NCBI RefSeq assembly: GCF_031755915.1
Contig: NC_083383.1
Location: 28,388,501 to 28,452,500 of the forward strand
Direction: 5' to 3'
Origin: Ziziphus jujuba
Lineage: Eukaryota > Streptophyta > Magnoliopsida > Rosales > Rhamnaceae
Length of the DNA: 64,000 nt
The translations under genes and the position numbers were made by a program. Shown piece after piece: positions 11,341 through 22,832 of this stretch; the stretch's first letter is position 1; each line of letters opens with the position of its first letter. A model generated the notes under the pieces. That model was not told the DNA's origin, did no database searches, and saw only the letters and a list, made by a program, of their open reading frames with translations.

Positions 11341-11341
<1 letters not shown>
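11213..11341. mobile_element. Foldback MITE, copy 2 of 4, inside (TA)n
   Basis: Shares ATCATATAGAGACAACATTGA and the ATTAATA-ATGATTTTTGAAAAAATCATCATTAAT hairpin layout (in words under 20 bases) with copy 1. TA-dinucleotide runs lie on both sides, about 11168-11212 and 11343-11375. Confidence 0.5.
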
Positions 11342-11378
<37 letters not shown>

Positions 11379-11740
11379 AAGTCCAAGTTAAAGGACCATA
11401 TATCTTGGATTGTTATATTCAGACCGTCTGACATCAGCCACTAGTCCGTCCTAATGCAACCTTCAAAATGTTGTTTGCTAGCTAGCTCAAACCTACATTT
11501 AATTTAATTCTTTCAAACCCTTTTTTTTTTTTTTTTTTTTGAGAAATTAGATACTGACTACATATAATCCAACAAAATTATATGATATCTACATTTTAAC
11601 AAAATGCAAATTAAATAATTAACCTACCATATAGTATATATGGAAAAATATTAAATTGTGCAAACTAGCTAGAAATATAGAAATTAATGGATAAACCACG
11701 TTTTATTTTTTATTTTTTATTTTTATTTTTTTTAATATAG

Positions 11741-12262
11741 CTGTTGGAGTGGTGCTGCACATTTTTTTGAGTCCATCCATGGAGACCAAACCGAGCTACA
11801 AGTCTTGCAGATCAAGCCAACAATCTTGGGGGACCAAGTTTTAAACCAATGTAAATTGAAAAGAAAAACTAATGGCTACTTGGATATAAAGCCAAGAGAC
11901 AACTAGAGAGTTACTTTGGTAAATAATGCCAAAATGCCATGAGAGAAAGGACTCGAAAAATAATGCCAAGACTCCACAAAAGAAAAAATAAACAATGTAA
12001 GAAGGAAATGTGAAAAAGAAATAAACATGTTGCCGGGAGAAACCAAAAAATGAAAAGCTCCCATCTTCCTTTCTATCTTGCTTTCATCTTGTAATTGAAA
12101 ATAATTCAACACAAATCATTTTTTCTAAATTCTAATTCTCTCTTATTCTATTGCTTCTGAATTTATTTTTGAGATAAAAATATTTTCTATTAATGTTTAA
12201 CAATGATATGGGGAAGACAATCTAACTTATTTTTCTAATGGTAGTATTAGAGCAGCAATCTA
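11741..12262 (+). mobile_element. LTR fragment with degenerate primer-binding site (Copia-like)
   Basis: Begins TGTTGGAGTGGTGCTGCAC and ends near a sequence close to the plant initiator-Met primer-binding site (TGGTAGTATTAGAGCAGC, compare TGGTATCAGAGC). The interior has the T/C-rich, low-coding look of an LTR. No downstream gag-pol is recognisable, so this is at best an LTR plus a few bases of internal region. The Copia assignment is by general resemblance only. Confidence 0.35.
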
Positions 12263-12973
12263 TCTTATATTTCTAACAATAGTACTATAAATTTACCATT
12301 CCTATGTATTGCCAAGTATTATCTTTGTGCTCGTTTGGTATGCGGTATGCAGTATTATATTGTAATGTATTGTATTGTCATAGATTGGAATGGATTTGTA
12401 TTGGAATGAATTGTACAATATTATATTACATTATATTTGATGTTATGATGGATTATATTATATCTATATAATATATAAAAGTAGAAGAATATATGCCATG
12501 TATCATCATATTATCATTTTAAAATCCCTCCAAAATCATCAATTAAAAAAAATCATTTTTTTATTATTATTTATGATCCTATCAAAATATTAGTCAATAC
12601 CAAATGGAGTAGCTATTTAAAAATTGACTGTATTAAAAAATATATATTTTTATTATTATAATGTTAGATAATTGACTTAAAAAATATGTAAAAATAGAAT
12701 AGTCAATGTCATATATCATTATAATATTCATCCAAATTTCTTCTAAAATCATCTCCCCTCCTTTTATCATTTAAAATCCTATCAAAATATTAATCACTAT
12801 CAAATGGAACAGTTAATTAAAAGAATGAGATTTCTTATCTTTTATGGCTGTAATAAAAATTATATAAAGTCTATTATTATAAAATAATTATAAATATATA
12901 TTATTATTTATTAACAGTAAATATATATATAGATATATATATTTATTTATTATTATAATATTATAAGTATAAT

Positions 12974-14164
12974 CATGGCTTTAAATATATAAATTTTTCT
13001 CGATTTTTTTTTTCTAAGAGGTCAAAAGGAAATTTATGTTTCAAATAGAAATTGATAAAATTTCTATAAATCCATCAAAATTTTAATGGAAATTTCATCA
13101 AAATATCCACATCAAATATTTAACAATTTTGTTAAAAATCCATAATATCCATCAAAATTTTGAAAACTTTCAGATAAATTTTTGAAATTTCGAAGAAAAT
13201 TTTGAAAATATCTATGAAAATTTTAAAAATTTTTTATAAAAATTCAAAAATTAAAAAATATTATTGATTTTTAGTAACTTATTTTACCAAATTAACAACA
13301 GTGATTTTTTTTTAGCTTTTTGATTGTCTTTTAAGTATTTAATGATATAAATAAAATAAACTGAATTAAATTTAATAGCTTTAATAGATTCTATTTATCG
13401 ATAAAATATATATATATATATATATATACTTACTATACATTTTTATAAGATGGATTTATTAGAATCTCATAATTACAATTTAATAATTGATTATATAAAA
13501 ATAAAAAATAATAACATAAAAATACAATATTACACAATATTGATATTAATAGTATTTAAATTAATAACATTAAGCAAATAAACATAAAAAAATGATAAAA
13601 ATATATTATACTAAATATTAATGACAGCTATATTTAACACACGATCCTTATAATTAACATATTAATAATTACATAAAAATTTATTAAGGAGATATATATT
13701 TTAATAATTATTTTTCTCATTTTACATGTCAAAATGAGAGTAAAGAAGAGACCAATAATTTTCAATTAATTAAATATCTTATGAGTATTGAGATGATATT
13801 TATAAAATATAATGTAATTATAATAATTGTTTTATCTTAATTAATAAATAATTTTATCTATATACTTTTTTTTATATTTTTATCAATAATAATTTATTTA
13901 TAATCGTTACCACTTATTATAATTTAAATTGGTTAAGAGAATTATAATATCTATTCAATATTTTTGCAATTTTTATAATCAATTTGATAATTAATAAATT
14001 AAATAAGCTAATGCTAAAGTTTTAACCAAAAAATTATTTTTTAAATAAATATCCATCATTTTTTATAAATTTTTATTGATATTCGATATTTTTCGATATT
14101 TACATAGAAATTTTCATATTTTAAACATTTGATATTTTCACTGATACCGAAATTTTGAACCTTG
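12974..14164. mobile_element. AT-rich non-autonomous hAT-like element, copy 2, with 8-bp TSD
   Basis: 1,191 bases, flanked on both sides by AGTATAAT (12966-12973 and 14165-14172), a perfect 8-bp duplication. Ends are CATGGCTTTAAA and the complement of CAAGGTTCAAAATTTCG. The interior matches 6329-7443 closely and 57890-58392 in part. No coding capacity. The 8-bp duplication points to the hAT superfamily. Confidence 0.7.
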
Positions 14165-14774
14165 AGTATAATTACCACGGTTGTGTTTAAGTTATTAATT
14201 AATATCTCTATAAATAATAATAAATAAATATTTCTTTATTATTATAATATTATAATAGTATATATAGTATTAGATTTTTATATTATTATTATTATTATTA
14301 TTATATTATAATATTTTTATAAAATTACATATATGTTTTATTTTTAATATAATAGATTTGCGCCTGAAGTGAAAAAATAAAATATATATTTTTATTATTA
14401 TAATATTATATATGAAATAAATTGTATTTGCATATATATGGCTTCCATAATCAAACGTATTTTAAATGTTTTTACATATATAAATGTGATTATATGAAAA
14501 TTAATAAAGATATTTGTTTATTTGGATTAAAAAATATATATAATATCATAAATAATAATTGTTAAATATGGGAAATAAAATTTATACTCAAAACAAATTA
14601 TTTTATTTTATTTTATTTACCGAATAAGTTAAATACATTTATTTATAAATTAATAAGTAGCACCTTCTATTTATTTAAAATTTCATTGTTCAATATTTTG
14701 TTATTTTTTATTCTCTCATATTTCTGTTTTAGTTATTAAATTTTTTTTATTGTTTAATTTTAATTTTTTTTAGG

Positions 14775-15119
14775 ATGATCTTAATCATGATCATCTTAAT
14801 CATGAGCATGAACATGAACCATGCTGTAATTGAAGTTGACAATGATGAATCAAAATATGTTGTGAAACTAATTGAAAAGAAGAAAATATTTTTTTACAAA
14901 GATTCCCCGTTGATTATTAATTCATCTTTATGTATCAAATTTTTCAAGATAATGAAGGACAAAAATATAAAAAAGAGAAAATGTAAGAAAGTATTTAGGC
15001 CGATGGCATGTAAGAAAAAATAATATGATCATTCTGGGAATCAAGTGGTACCAGAATTCTTGAATTTTGAGATAACCTCATTGAACAAGAAGCAACTTAG
15101 GAAGATTAAGTGTTTATAA
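14775..15119 (+). other. Unidentified exon-like open stretch
   Basis: An 82-codon frame (14775-15023) with VIEVDNDESKYVVKLIEKKK is followed in another frame by a segment containing NQVVPEFLNFEITSLNKKQL. Together they look like one protein-coding piece with a frameshift. I recognise no family. It lies inside the possible element 12329-17590. Confidence 0.18.
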
Positions 15120-15441
15120 ACAATATTATTATTTTTTTTTTATTATGTTTCATTTTTTTATTGAAATCTAATGTGTTTGAACAATAATATTTTAATTTTT
15201 ATTTGAATTGAAACATAAAAAAAAAAGGTTTTATTTTAGTTGTTATAAATTATAATGTTATAGCTTAATGAAATGAAATTTCATTAACGCCTAATAAACC
15301 ACTCTGTACCTTGATGCCTCCCCCAATCTTTTGAGTAATAATGCATGTTTATTCTTATGTTAAAAAAAAATATATAATATAACATATAACATTTTTTATA
15401 ATTATTTGTGTTATTTTATATATATATATATATATATTAGG

Positions 15442-16687
15442 GTAAAATGCAAGTTAGTATTTTTTATTTTCAACTTTTTTTAATTTGGGATTTGTAAATT
15501 TTTTTTTAACATGTGATATCTTCTACTATCCAACCCGTTAAAACTAAACAATTTCTGTTAAAAAATTAGCCATGTAAGTGTCACATGACAAATAAATCAA
15601 TTTTTTTAATAATTTAATATTTTTTAGAAAAATTTATGGGGAAAAAATGTTTGAAAAATTGAAAATAAAAAACTCACCATTTCGACGCAAACCTCACACA
15701 CTTTTCCAGTTGATCCGGCTCTTTATTTGATTTTATTTAATAAATCGGTGGCCCTGAAATTTGATCACTAGAAGATGTCGAGGTGAGGTTAGAGAGTGTA
15801 GAGTAATTTGATAACAATATGGGGATCCTAATTTTTGTGTAGAGCAATTTGAGGCTCTCTGATTGCAGCAAAGGAATTGAATAAGATGAACTGGGCAAGA
15901 ATGGAACCCAAAGAAAAAATCAATTGCTTCATAATTAATCATTCCGTTCTCGATTTTAATCAATGGTTATGGGAAATTTCAATTATTGATTGCTGTTGTA
16001 ATGGGTTGCCTTCAAGAAGAGCTGAAAAGGATTAATTAGCAGCAACAGCATTTCTCACTTGGAAAAAATATAATACACGTTTCTCTCAACTCGAAACCCT
16101 ACAAAAACCCATTTCTCATTCAAGCTTTTGCTTCTTCTTTGTTCCCACTACTACAATCCCAAACCAATTCCCCCTCCAAACCCATCACCATAATTTCAGG
16201 TGGGTTTGACCGCTGTCTCGTGTCCTCTTCTTCTTCTTCTTTATCATAATCATCATATTCTTTTTCTTATTTATTTGTTTCCTCCTCTCCTTCTTCTTTA
16301 TCATCCTTATCATCTTCTTTTTCTTTCTCCTTCTATTATCCACAAAGCGACCACCGCCATCTCCGCTGCCACCTCGGACGACGTTCCTTTTCACCAGAAC
16401 CACCATGACCCTTCTTCACAATCGAGTTAAAAGGCTAGGGATTTATAAAACGCACCGTTTAAAATTTTAGGTTTTTTTAATTAATTTTCCTACCTATTAA
16501 TTCAAAAAAATTGAAATAAAAAAAAATCAATTTAGAGGTCATCTGAGTAGCACATGATCCATTTTTAACGGATTCTGTTAAAAAATAACAGATTTGGTAA
16601 TAGAGGGTATTAAATGTTAAATTTTTTTTTTACATACCACAAATTATAAAAAAGTGAAAGTAAAGGATATTAAATTGCATTTTACCT
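15442..16687. mobile_element. Non-autonomous MULE with long TIRs and 9-bp TSD
   Basis: 1,246 bases. The left end starts GGGTAAAATGCAAGTTAGTA and the right end, on the complement, starts AGGTAAAATGCAATTTAATA. Similarity continues for about 170 bases on each side. Flanks TATATATTA (15433-15441) and CATATATTA (16688-16696) match at eight of nine, the duplication size of Mutator-like elements. The interior (about 15613-16509) is much GC-richer and looks like gene-derived sequence: a pyrimidine-rich leader-like part at 16080-16340 and a codon-like part at 16340-16430. This suggests a Pack-MULE whose source gene I cannot identify. Confidence 0.75.
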
Positions 16688-16696
16688 CATATATTA

Positions 16697-18229
16697 TCTA
16701 TATTATATATTAAAATAAGATAATAAAAAATTTTCTCCTATATTATCATTAGATTTAAATATAATTAATTATTTAAATTATTTTTAAAATCATTTATTAT
16801 GATTATAACACTATGCTAGTACTTCTATTAAATAAAAATAAAAATATCCAAATTTATATATTTTATTAGTATTAGTATTTTTAGAAAAAATTGCCGCATA
16901 TCTCCATAAACATCACCAATCCTGCTCACAAACAAGAATATGTTAAAAAACCATCAATCCAATCCAGATTAAAAAAAAAAAAAAAATCTATTGCTTTTAT
17001 GTTCATCCAAATGTCAAATAACCTCAACCCCACCTAGGAAATTTGGGCGCGGACCTAGGTTGGAGTTTTTCTCTCTGGCTTTTCTCTCTCTCACTCTTTG
17101 TTTTCCTCACTTTGGTTTTGCGTCCTATTGTTCTGGCTCCTACACACCAACAATGTCACATTAGAAATTCAACAGAAAAAATAAAAGAAAACCCCAAAAC
17201 ATCAGTTTCTGCCTGTTCAAAAATCTTCTCCCGTTGCATATACCATCTTTCACCGAAATTCAACATCTGACTTCAAAATTTGTCAGCACCTAAACATTTA
17301 CACTCGATCAGCCTCTCTCAGAAATTGGTTCTTTTATGATCTGGTTGGGCAAGTGTGGAGGTTATTTTATTTTATTTTATTTTTGTTGTGTTTAAACTTA
17401 TGTCTGTGTTTTGTATTAGCTAATACCAACTATTTCCTTTGTATAAGTTATCCAGTTCCTCTTGCATTGCATTAAATTGAATCCCATGTATCAAGTTGTA
17501 TAAACCTTTTTTTCACACCAAATATCTAATTGGAATTAGCTAATATAATACAAAGCTTCTATACAATGTAATACAGCACACCAAATAAGCCTTTTATGTA
17601 TAATCAACACGCTAACTAATGGTATTACCCAAAAAAAAAAAAAAAGCTAGTTGATGGGATTTCCAGGTTCTAATGATCAATAGATTTCTTTGGATCGGCC
17701 AAACTGATAAACTATTGATTATTTGTGGAAAATATGCATGATGAATCATCAATATTTCTATATACATAGATAAAATTCTAACTTGATGTTTTTAACATAA
17801 ATATAGGATACAGCCAATCAAGAACAACAAGATGTTCATTTTATGGTGTACATCTAGGACGATACTATTACGTGGACCTACGTGATATGCATTTAATCTA
17901 TGTTGTTATATATGATCAATATCTTGGACACTAACACATATTATAGTTAAAAAATTATAATCTTAGATAATACATAAAGAAAATGTTATTCGTCACCACT
18001 AGTAACTGATCACTAGGGAGACCTACATACCATAGGGCAGTCTTAAATGGTTATTAATAAAGGGGTTCATTTGTAGAGCTTTAGTATAAAAAATAATATA
18101 ATTAGATATTTTAATTAAAATTTATAATATAAGATAGTGATCGTCGTCAATAGTAACAAGTGTCAAGATTTATATATGAATATATTATCCCCACTTAACT
18201 CTTATTATAAGCATGAGTTAGTTTATGAA
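16697..18229. other. Intergenic sequence without a recognised gene
   Basis: Holds a moderately GC-rich 75-codon frame at 17043-17270 that starts with a hydrophobic segment but matches no family I know. It also holds a palindromic TATTAGCTAATA-type patch around 17415-17560 resembling MITE ends. The rest is AT-rich. Confidence 0.4.
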
Positions 18230-18234
18230 TAATC

Positions 18235-18540
18235 TATAACAACCAATGTGGGCAGGTGCAAAAAGCATTAGCAAGTTACCTGATGCCCAATCCAATATCA
18301 TCCGAATGTGGAATGGGGGACGATTCAAATGTAACGATAACCACTCTCATAATGATGAAGCCTTTTTAGTGTAGTTGGCTTCAAAGTGTGAAAAAACTCT
18401 GCAATTAAATGTGCTATGATGGGAGGATAGGTGATCTCCTAGAATGCCTAAACAAAAAACTTTATTTCAAATGTAATGGCTAATTTGGGAACAATATCAG
18501 TAGAAAGAGATAGATCTGCCAATGGAAGTAGGGTGTTAAG
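18235..18540 (+). repeat. TRIM LTR 1
   Basis: Starts TATAACAACCAATGTG where LTR 4 has TGTGATAACCAGTGTG. The differences are mostly transitions, as from methylated-cytosine decay. Confidence 0.75.
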
Positions 18541-18598
18541 ATGGTATACCTGGTCAGAAATGTTTCAGCGAAAACGCTAAGTGCCAAGAAGGGTCGAT

Positions 18599-18847
18599 TG
18601 CGATGATAAGTGTAGACACTGATATGCTATGTGGTATCCAATGCTATATTGTCCAAATGTGAAATGGAGTATGGTTCAAATATAATAATAGTCATTCTCA
18701 CGGGAAGCTGCTTAGGCGAAAGTAGTTTAGGAACATGTGACCTCTTGGGAAGCTCTGAACAAGAAAATCTCATGCCGAGTACGATGCTCAATTGAAGACA
18801 ATATTGACAAGAGTAACAAGTCCGCTAAAGGAGAAATAATATCACAA
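18599..18847 (+). repeat. TRIM LTR 2 (shortened)
   Basis: Starts TGCGATGATAAGTGTAGACA. It is about 50 bases shorter than LTR 1 and LTR 4, and its 3' end GTGTTA motif has decayed. Confidence 0.7.
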
Positions 18848-18915
18848 ATAGTATCAAAGCCTATACTTGACCAAAAGTATACCAACGAAGACATTAGGTT
18901 CCAAAGGAGGTAGAT

Positions 18916-19296
18916 TGTGATGACTAGTATGGATGGATGCAAGAGGCACTCGTAGGCTACTTAGCATCCAATCCCGTATCCCCAAGGTGTGGTATAGAGG
19001 ATGATTCAAATATAAGAATAGCCACTCTCATAACATTGAGGCATTTTCAAAGAGGTTAACTTCTGGGTTTGAAAAAACTTCAAAATTAAGCATGCTCAGG
19101 TGAGAATACTCCACAGATGGGCAATCTCCAAAGAAGCTCTAAGTAAAAAACTCATATTGAATGCGGTGGCTAAATTGAAGACAATATCGGCTTAAAGTGA
19201 TAGCTCAACCAATGGAAGTAAGGTGTTATGTGCTCCAATGAAAAGATATGTGACATCTTAAGAACTACAGGTTCACCATTGGAGGCGGGTGTTATA
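18916..19296 (+). repeat. TRIM LTR 3 (longest)
   Basis: Starts TGTGATGACTAG and ends GGGTGTTATA. It carries about 60 extra bases near its 3' end (around 19225-19280). Confidence 0.75.
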
Positions 19297-19298
19297 AA

Positions 19299-19310
19299 TG
19301 GTATCAGAGC
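19299..19310 (+). other. Primer-binding site of the TRIM element
   Basis: TGGTATCAGAGC immediately follows LTR 3. This is the standard plant initiator-Met primer-binding word. The equivalent sites after LTR 1 (TGGTATACCTGG) and LTR 2 (TAGTATCAAAGC) have mutated. Confidence 0.85.
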
Positions 19311-19365
19311 CTGTACTCAATCAAAAGTGTAACAGTGAGGACGCCAGATCCCAAGATGGGTAGAT

Positions 19366-19669
19366 TGTGATAACCAGTGTGGGTGAGTGCAATAGACATT
19401 GGCAAGCTATCTACTATCTATTCCTACATTGTTTGGATGTAGAATAGGGATGGTTCAATTGCAATGATAACTACTCTCATAATATCGAAGTCTTTTCAGA
19501 GAGGTCTGCCTCAGGATTCGAACGAATTCTATAGTTCAGTGTGCTCCAGCTAAAGGATAAGTAACTTATTAAAAAGCCTAAATAAAAAACTTCATACCGA
19601 ATGCAATGGCTATATTGGAAACAATATCAATAAAGAATGACAAATCCACTTGTGAAAGTGGGTGTTACA
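19366..19669 (+). repeat. TRIM LTR 4 (best preserved)
   Basis: Starts TGTGATAACCAGTGTGGGTG and ends GGGTGTTACA, with TG...CA ends intact. Followed directly by the target duplication TAATC. Confidence 0.85.
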
Positions 19670-19694
19670 TAATCTATTAAAATAGACGTAGTAG

Positions 19695-19719
19695 AGTGTG
19701 TGTGTGTGTGTGTGTGTGT
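19695..19719. repeat. (GT)n microsatellite
   Basis: About twelve GT units just downstream of the TRIM array. Confidence 0.9.
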
Positions 19720-22711
19720 AATTTAAAGTTTATCTTAAAACGATTATAATTAATGATTAGCTCTTAAATTTTAAAATTAAAAAATAACCATCTTGCAAAA
19801 TTGGAAATATTCATGAAAATAAAAAATATAATAAGCACATATAGTTGTAATTAATAATCTTGAAAATTTTAACTATATTATTCTATCCATACACGATGTA
19901 TTCAATATACCAATCATGCTTTTAAATGTGAAAACCAATCAACTTTACAATTAACTTGGTGAAGGAATTAAGGTTTTATGGGATACTAGTTTTACAACTC
20001 CTCCGCCCCCCTTTTTTTTCTCTTCTTCTGGTAACTAACGTTTTTTTAGAATATATATGGTCTACGGACTAAATGATAAAATAGAATATGTATTTTTAAA
20101 ATTATAATATTTTTTATTTGATTGAATTTTTAAAATTAATTAATTTATTTATATGGAATTCAAATTCATCAAAATAAAGAATTCCTAATCATTTTATTTA
20201 AAAACTTCAGAATATATATTCTGTAAAATAAAGGAATAAAAAAGCAGGCTACTTTATGTTGGCTTTTTCATGCTTTTATTATTATTATTATTTTATGCTT
20301 TATATTATTTTCTTCTTCTTTTTTTTTTTTTTCAGCCATATTTTTGCTTTTTTTTAAAATTTGTTTATTGCTACCAAACAGAAGAATACGAATAATTATC
20401 ATATTACATCCTTTTTTATTTTTAAAAATTATTAATCCTTATTTTTATTTATCATATTTATTTACCAAATCACAATTATTGAGATAATGTTAATTGATAT
20501 ATTTTATAAACAAAATATGAATAAGCGAATATTAAAATAAAAAAAGTGAACCAATTAAACGTTTTTCCATATTATTTAGTAAATATTTTTATAATTTTAA
20601 CATTTTTTTTTTTTTTATAAGAAAACATGTTGGTATCAATGTTTGCAAATGTAGAGGGTCACATCAAAAAAACGAAAAAAAAAAAAAATCATCATTGAAG
20701 CCGAATACAAGGACAAAAAAGTAGGACCACACATGAGACTTCATTTGACATTACCCTTCTTTTTCTTTTTTCTTTTTTTCTTTTTTTTTGGTAATATTCA
20801 TCTTACATTGCTCAACATAAAAGCATTGCGGTCCATTTTGATTTTTGATTGTGTTAAAAAAAATAAATAAGTAAAAATACACGTGTGTGACTTCATCTAC
20901 CCAGTGGGCGGGGGTAGTTTTAGAGATGGTGTTGGCCATTTTATGTGACAGAAAACGTAAATGTCTACCACATATTCATGCATATTTCATGGTACCATGG
21001 ACGTGTTCATAAATTCTCCTCTCAATAATACTGAAACTTAGCTTTCATGGGATTTTAGCAATCTGCGTTTGGTTCCAAAAATATCTCATTCAATGTATCT
21101 CAGTGTCATTTACCTCTTTTTCCTTCTTTTCGTATAATTTAATATGTTAATATGTACAAGTAAAATACTACTAAAAGAAAAAGAATTGATAATACTAACA
21201 GAAAAGGAATTGACTATTTTTTGGGTATATTTGGGAGGTTCCTGGTCGAGTTTGAAGTCCTGAAGCCTGACGTGGCAAAATTGGTGGTGTCGTGTGGCAC
21301 ATCTGAACCGATAAGTCTCCGGCATTGTTGTGCCAAAGGGCGTGGTTAATCTTGCATAATTGGGACGATGTCTGATTCTTAATAATGGAGTCAACAACCT
21401 TGGCCGATCTTCAAGGTCAGGGATTGAACGTGATGACTTGTTTTATAGAAAGACTTGGGAATGACCGAGCATTATGAGGCTCGGAATCAGCATAAATCAG
21501 CCCAGTATCAGCTGATTACAATCAGAAAATGGAAATTCGGTTTTTCTCTCGCTGTAATTAAGGAAAGCACTCAAGGATCTGCTAAATCATTCATTTAGGA
21601 AAGTTAACATATTAATCCTACAAAATCAGTTTGAGAATATTATTGTCCAATTTAGAAAATCTTAGTTTCATTATTTAAACTATGTGGTCTAATCTTATAT
21701 TCTTATTAGAGTTTGGCAATTTCTTAAAGATCAAGGAATTCCAATGTTTATAGAAACACAATAATCAGCAAACTAGGTATGCATTGCACATCCACTATCG
21801 TTATCAGCTTTAGGCATTCAAAGTGCAACATCTAAATACCTTGGATCAACACCACACGAGTAACTTAGAGACCTTCACTCAATCGGAACCTTGAAGCGAA
21901 ATAGTGCTTCTACAACTATAAGATGCATAGTCTCAATCATTATTCGAAATTGGATATTATTTGGGATGGTTACACAGTTTACTACCAAATTATCACTCGT
22001 TTAGCATAATTTTATCTCCAATAATAATAAAATAAAAATCTATAACTTTGGTACTTGAATTAATAGTTTAGAAAATTTAGTCCAGTTTATTATAGACTTT
22101 TGAAGAGATATATAAACATTATGCATTTATGTATCCGTTATGTGATTATGATTAAGTATCAATTGAACAGTTTAGTAATTTGTAATTAAATCAATAAACA
22201 AATCAAATATTATCTATATGATATGATTTAAGATTCTTTTAATTCTATTAAAAAAACAGGTTCTTTTAATTAATAATAATAAAAAATAGCAGATTTGAAG
22301 ATTAAGGAAGTCAAAGCATTCCAACTATCTTGGCACTCCTCAGACAACTAGGCTCAAACAAGTTCAAATAAACATAAAATAAAAAGAAGTAACGTGATTG
22401 CAAGAGAAAATATCCAAAAGCCAGAAGGCCATAGAAAAAGCCAAACACCCAGCCCAAAAAGCCGTCCACCTTGTTAAAGCCTCCTGAAGTGAAAATGGGA
22501 AACCTTCAAGAGGAAACAGGGTACCGACATACATAAAACAAGTCCCAGCATAAAATAAAAGGACGTCTAAGAAAGTCTAGAATTCCAATCACATCAAACA
22601 TCATTAGCATGAGTTGAAACATGAATATAATAACAATAATAATAATAATGAGAATGGATACCAAAAGGACCCTACAGTTACAATCCAACTAGCTTGTCAA
22701 TTCCCAAGTAC
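19720..22711. other. Intergenic sequence, no gene recognised
   Basis: AT-rich to about 20700, then of average composition. A GC-richer patch at about 21235-21420 (for example GACGTGGCAAAATTGGTGG) opens a 95-codon minus-strand frame with no recognisable domain. The part from 22280 to 22690 looks low-copy but shows no convincing exon. Confidence 0.45.
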
Positions 22712-22720
22712 TTAAAGAAA

Positions 22721-22832
22721 GGATTTTTTTGATAAATAGCCACTTTATAATTGCATTTTAGAAAAATAGTAAATTTTTTTATTTTTTTAAAAACTAACCA
22801 ATATTTTACTTGTTTGGACTAAAGTATCCTTA
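22721..22832 (+). repeat. Left terminal inverted repeat of the 6.95-kb MULE
   Basis: Pairs with 29557-29667 in inverted orientation, with shared words GATAAATAGCCACTT, ATTTTAGAAAAATAG and AAAACTA(A/G)CCA. Homology fades near 22832 after a weak ATACCCTTG/GTATCCTTA match. Confidence 0.85.

Larger units (their letters stand above)
12329..17590. mobile_element. Possible large hAT-like element (host of two nested elements)
   Basis: The 20-mer GCTCGTTTGGTATGCGGTAT at the left and the complement of GCTTATTTGGTGTGCTGTAT at the right agree at 16 of 20 positions and face each other. Both resemble common plant hAT/MITE ends. The 5.3-kb interior contains the separate elements at 12974-14164 and 15442-16687. 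Target duplications are not convincing, so these may instead be two independent MITE ends. Confidence 0.22.
18235..19669 (+). mobile_element. Tandem TRIM retrotransposon array (four LTRs, three internal segments)
   Basis: Four diverged LTRs of about 250-380 bases alternate with three internal segments of about 57-70 bases. Intact LTRs start TGTGATAACCAG and end GGGTGTTACA/TATA. Each internal segment begins with a primer-binding-like word (best case TGGTATCAGAGCC, complementary to plant initiator tRNA-Met) and ends near a purine-rich CCAAGATGGGTAGAT-type tract. The whole array is bounded by TAATC at 18230-18234 and again at 19670-19674. There is no coding capacity, as expected of terminal-repeat retrotransposons in miniature. 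Confidence 0.85.

Noticed and set aside
16185..16430. Overlapping 73- and 76-codon frames on both strands inside the small MULE
   Set aside because: A pyrimidine-rich leader-like tract gives K/R-rich and L/P-rich frames. No domain, and the two strands cannot be told apart by coding bias.
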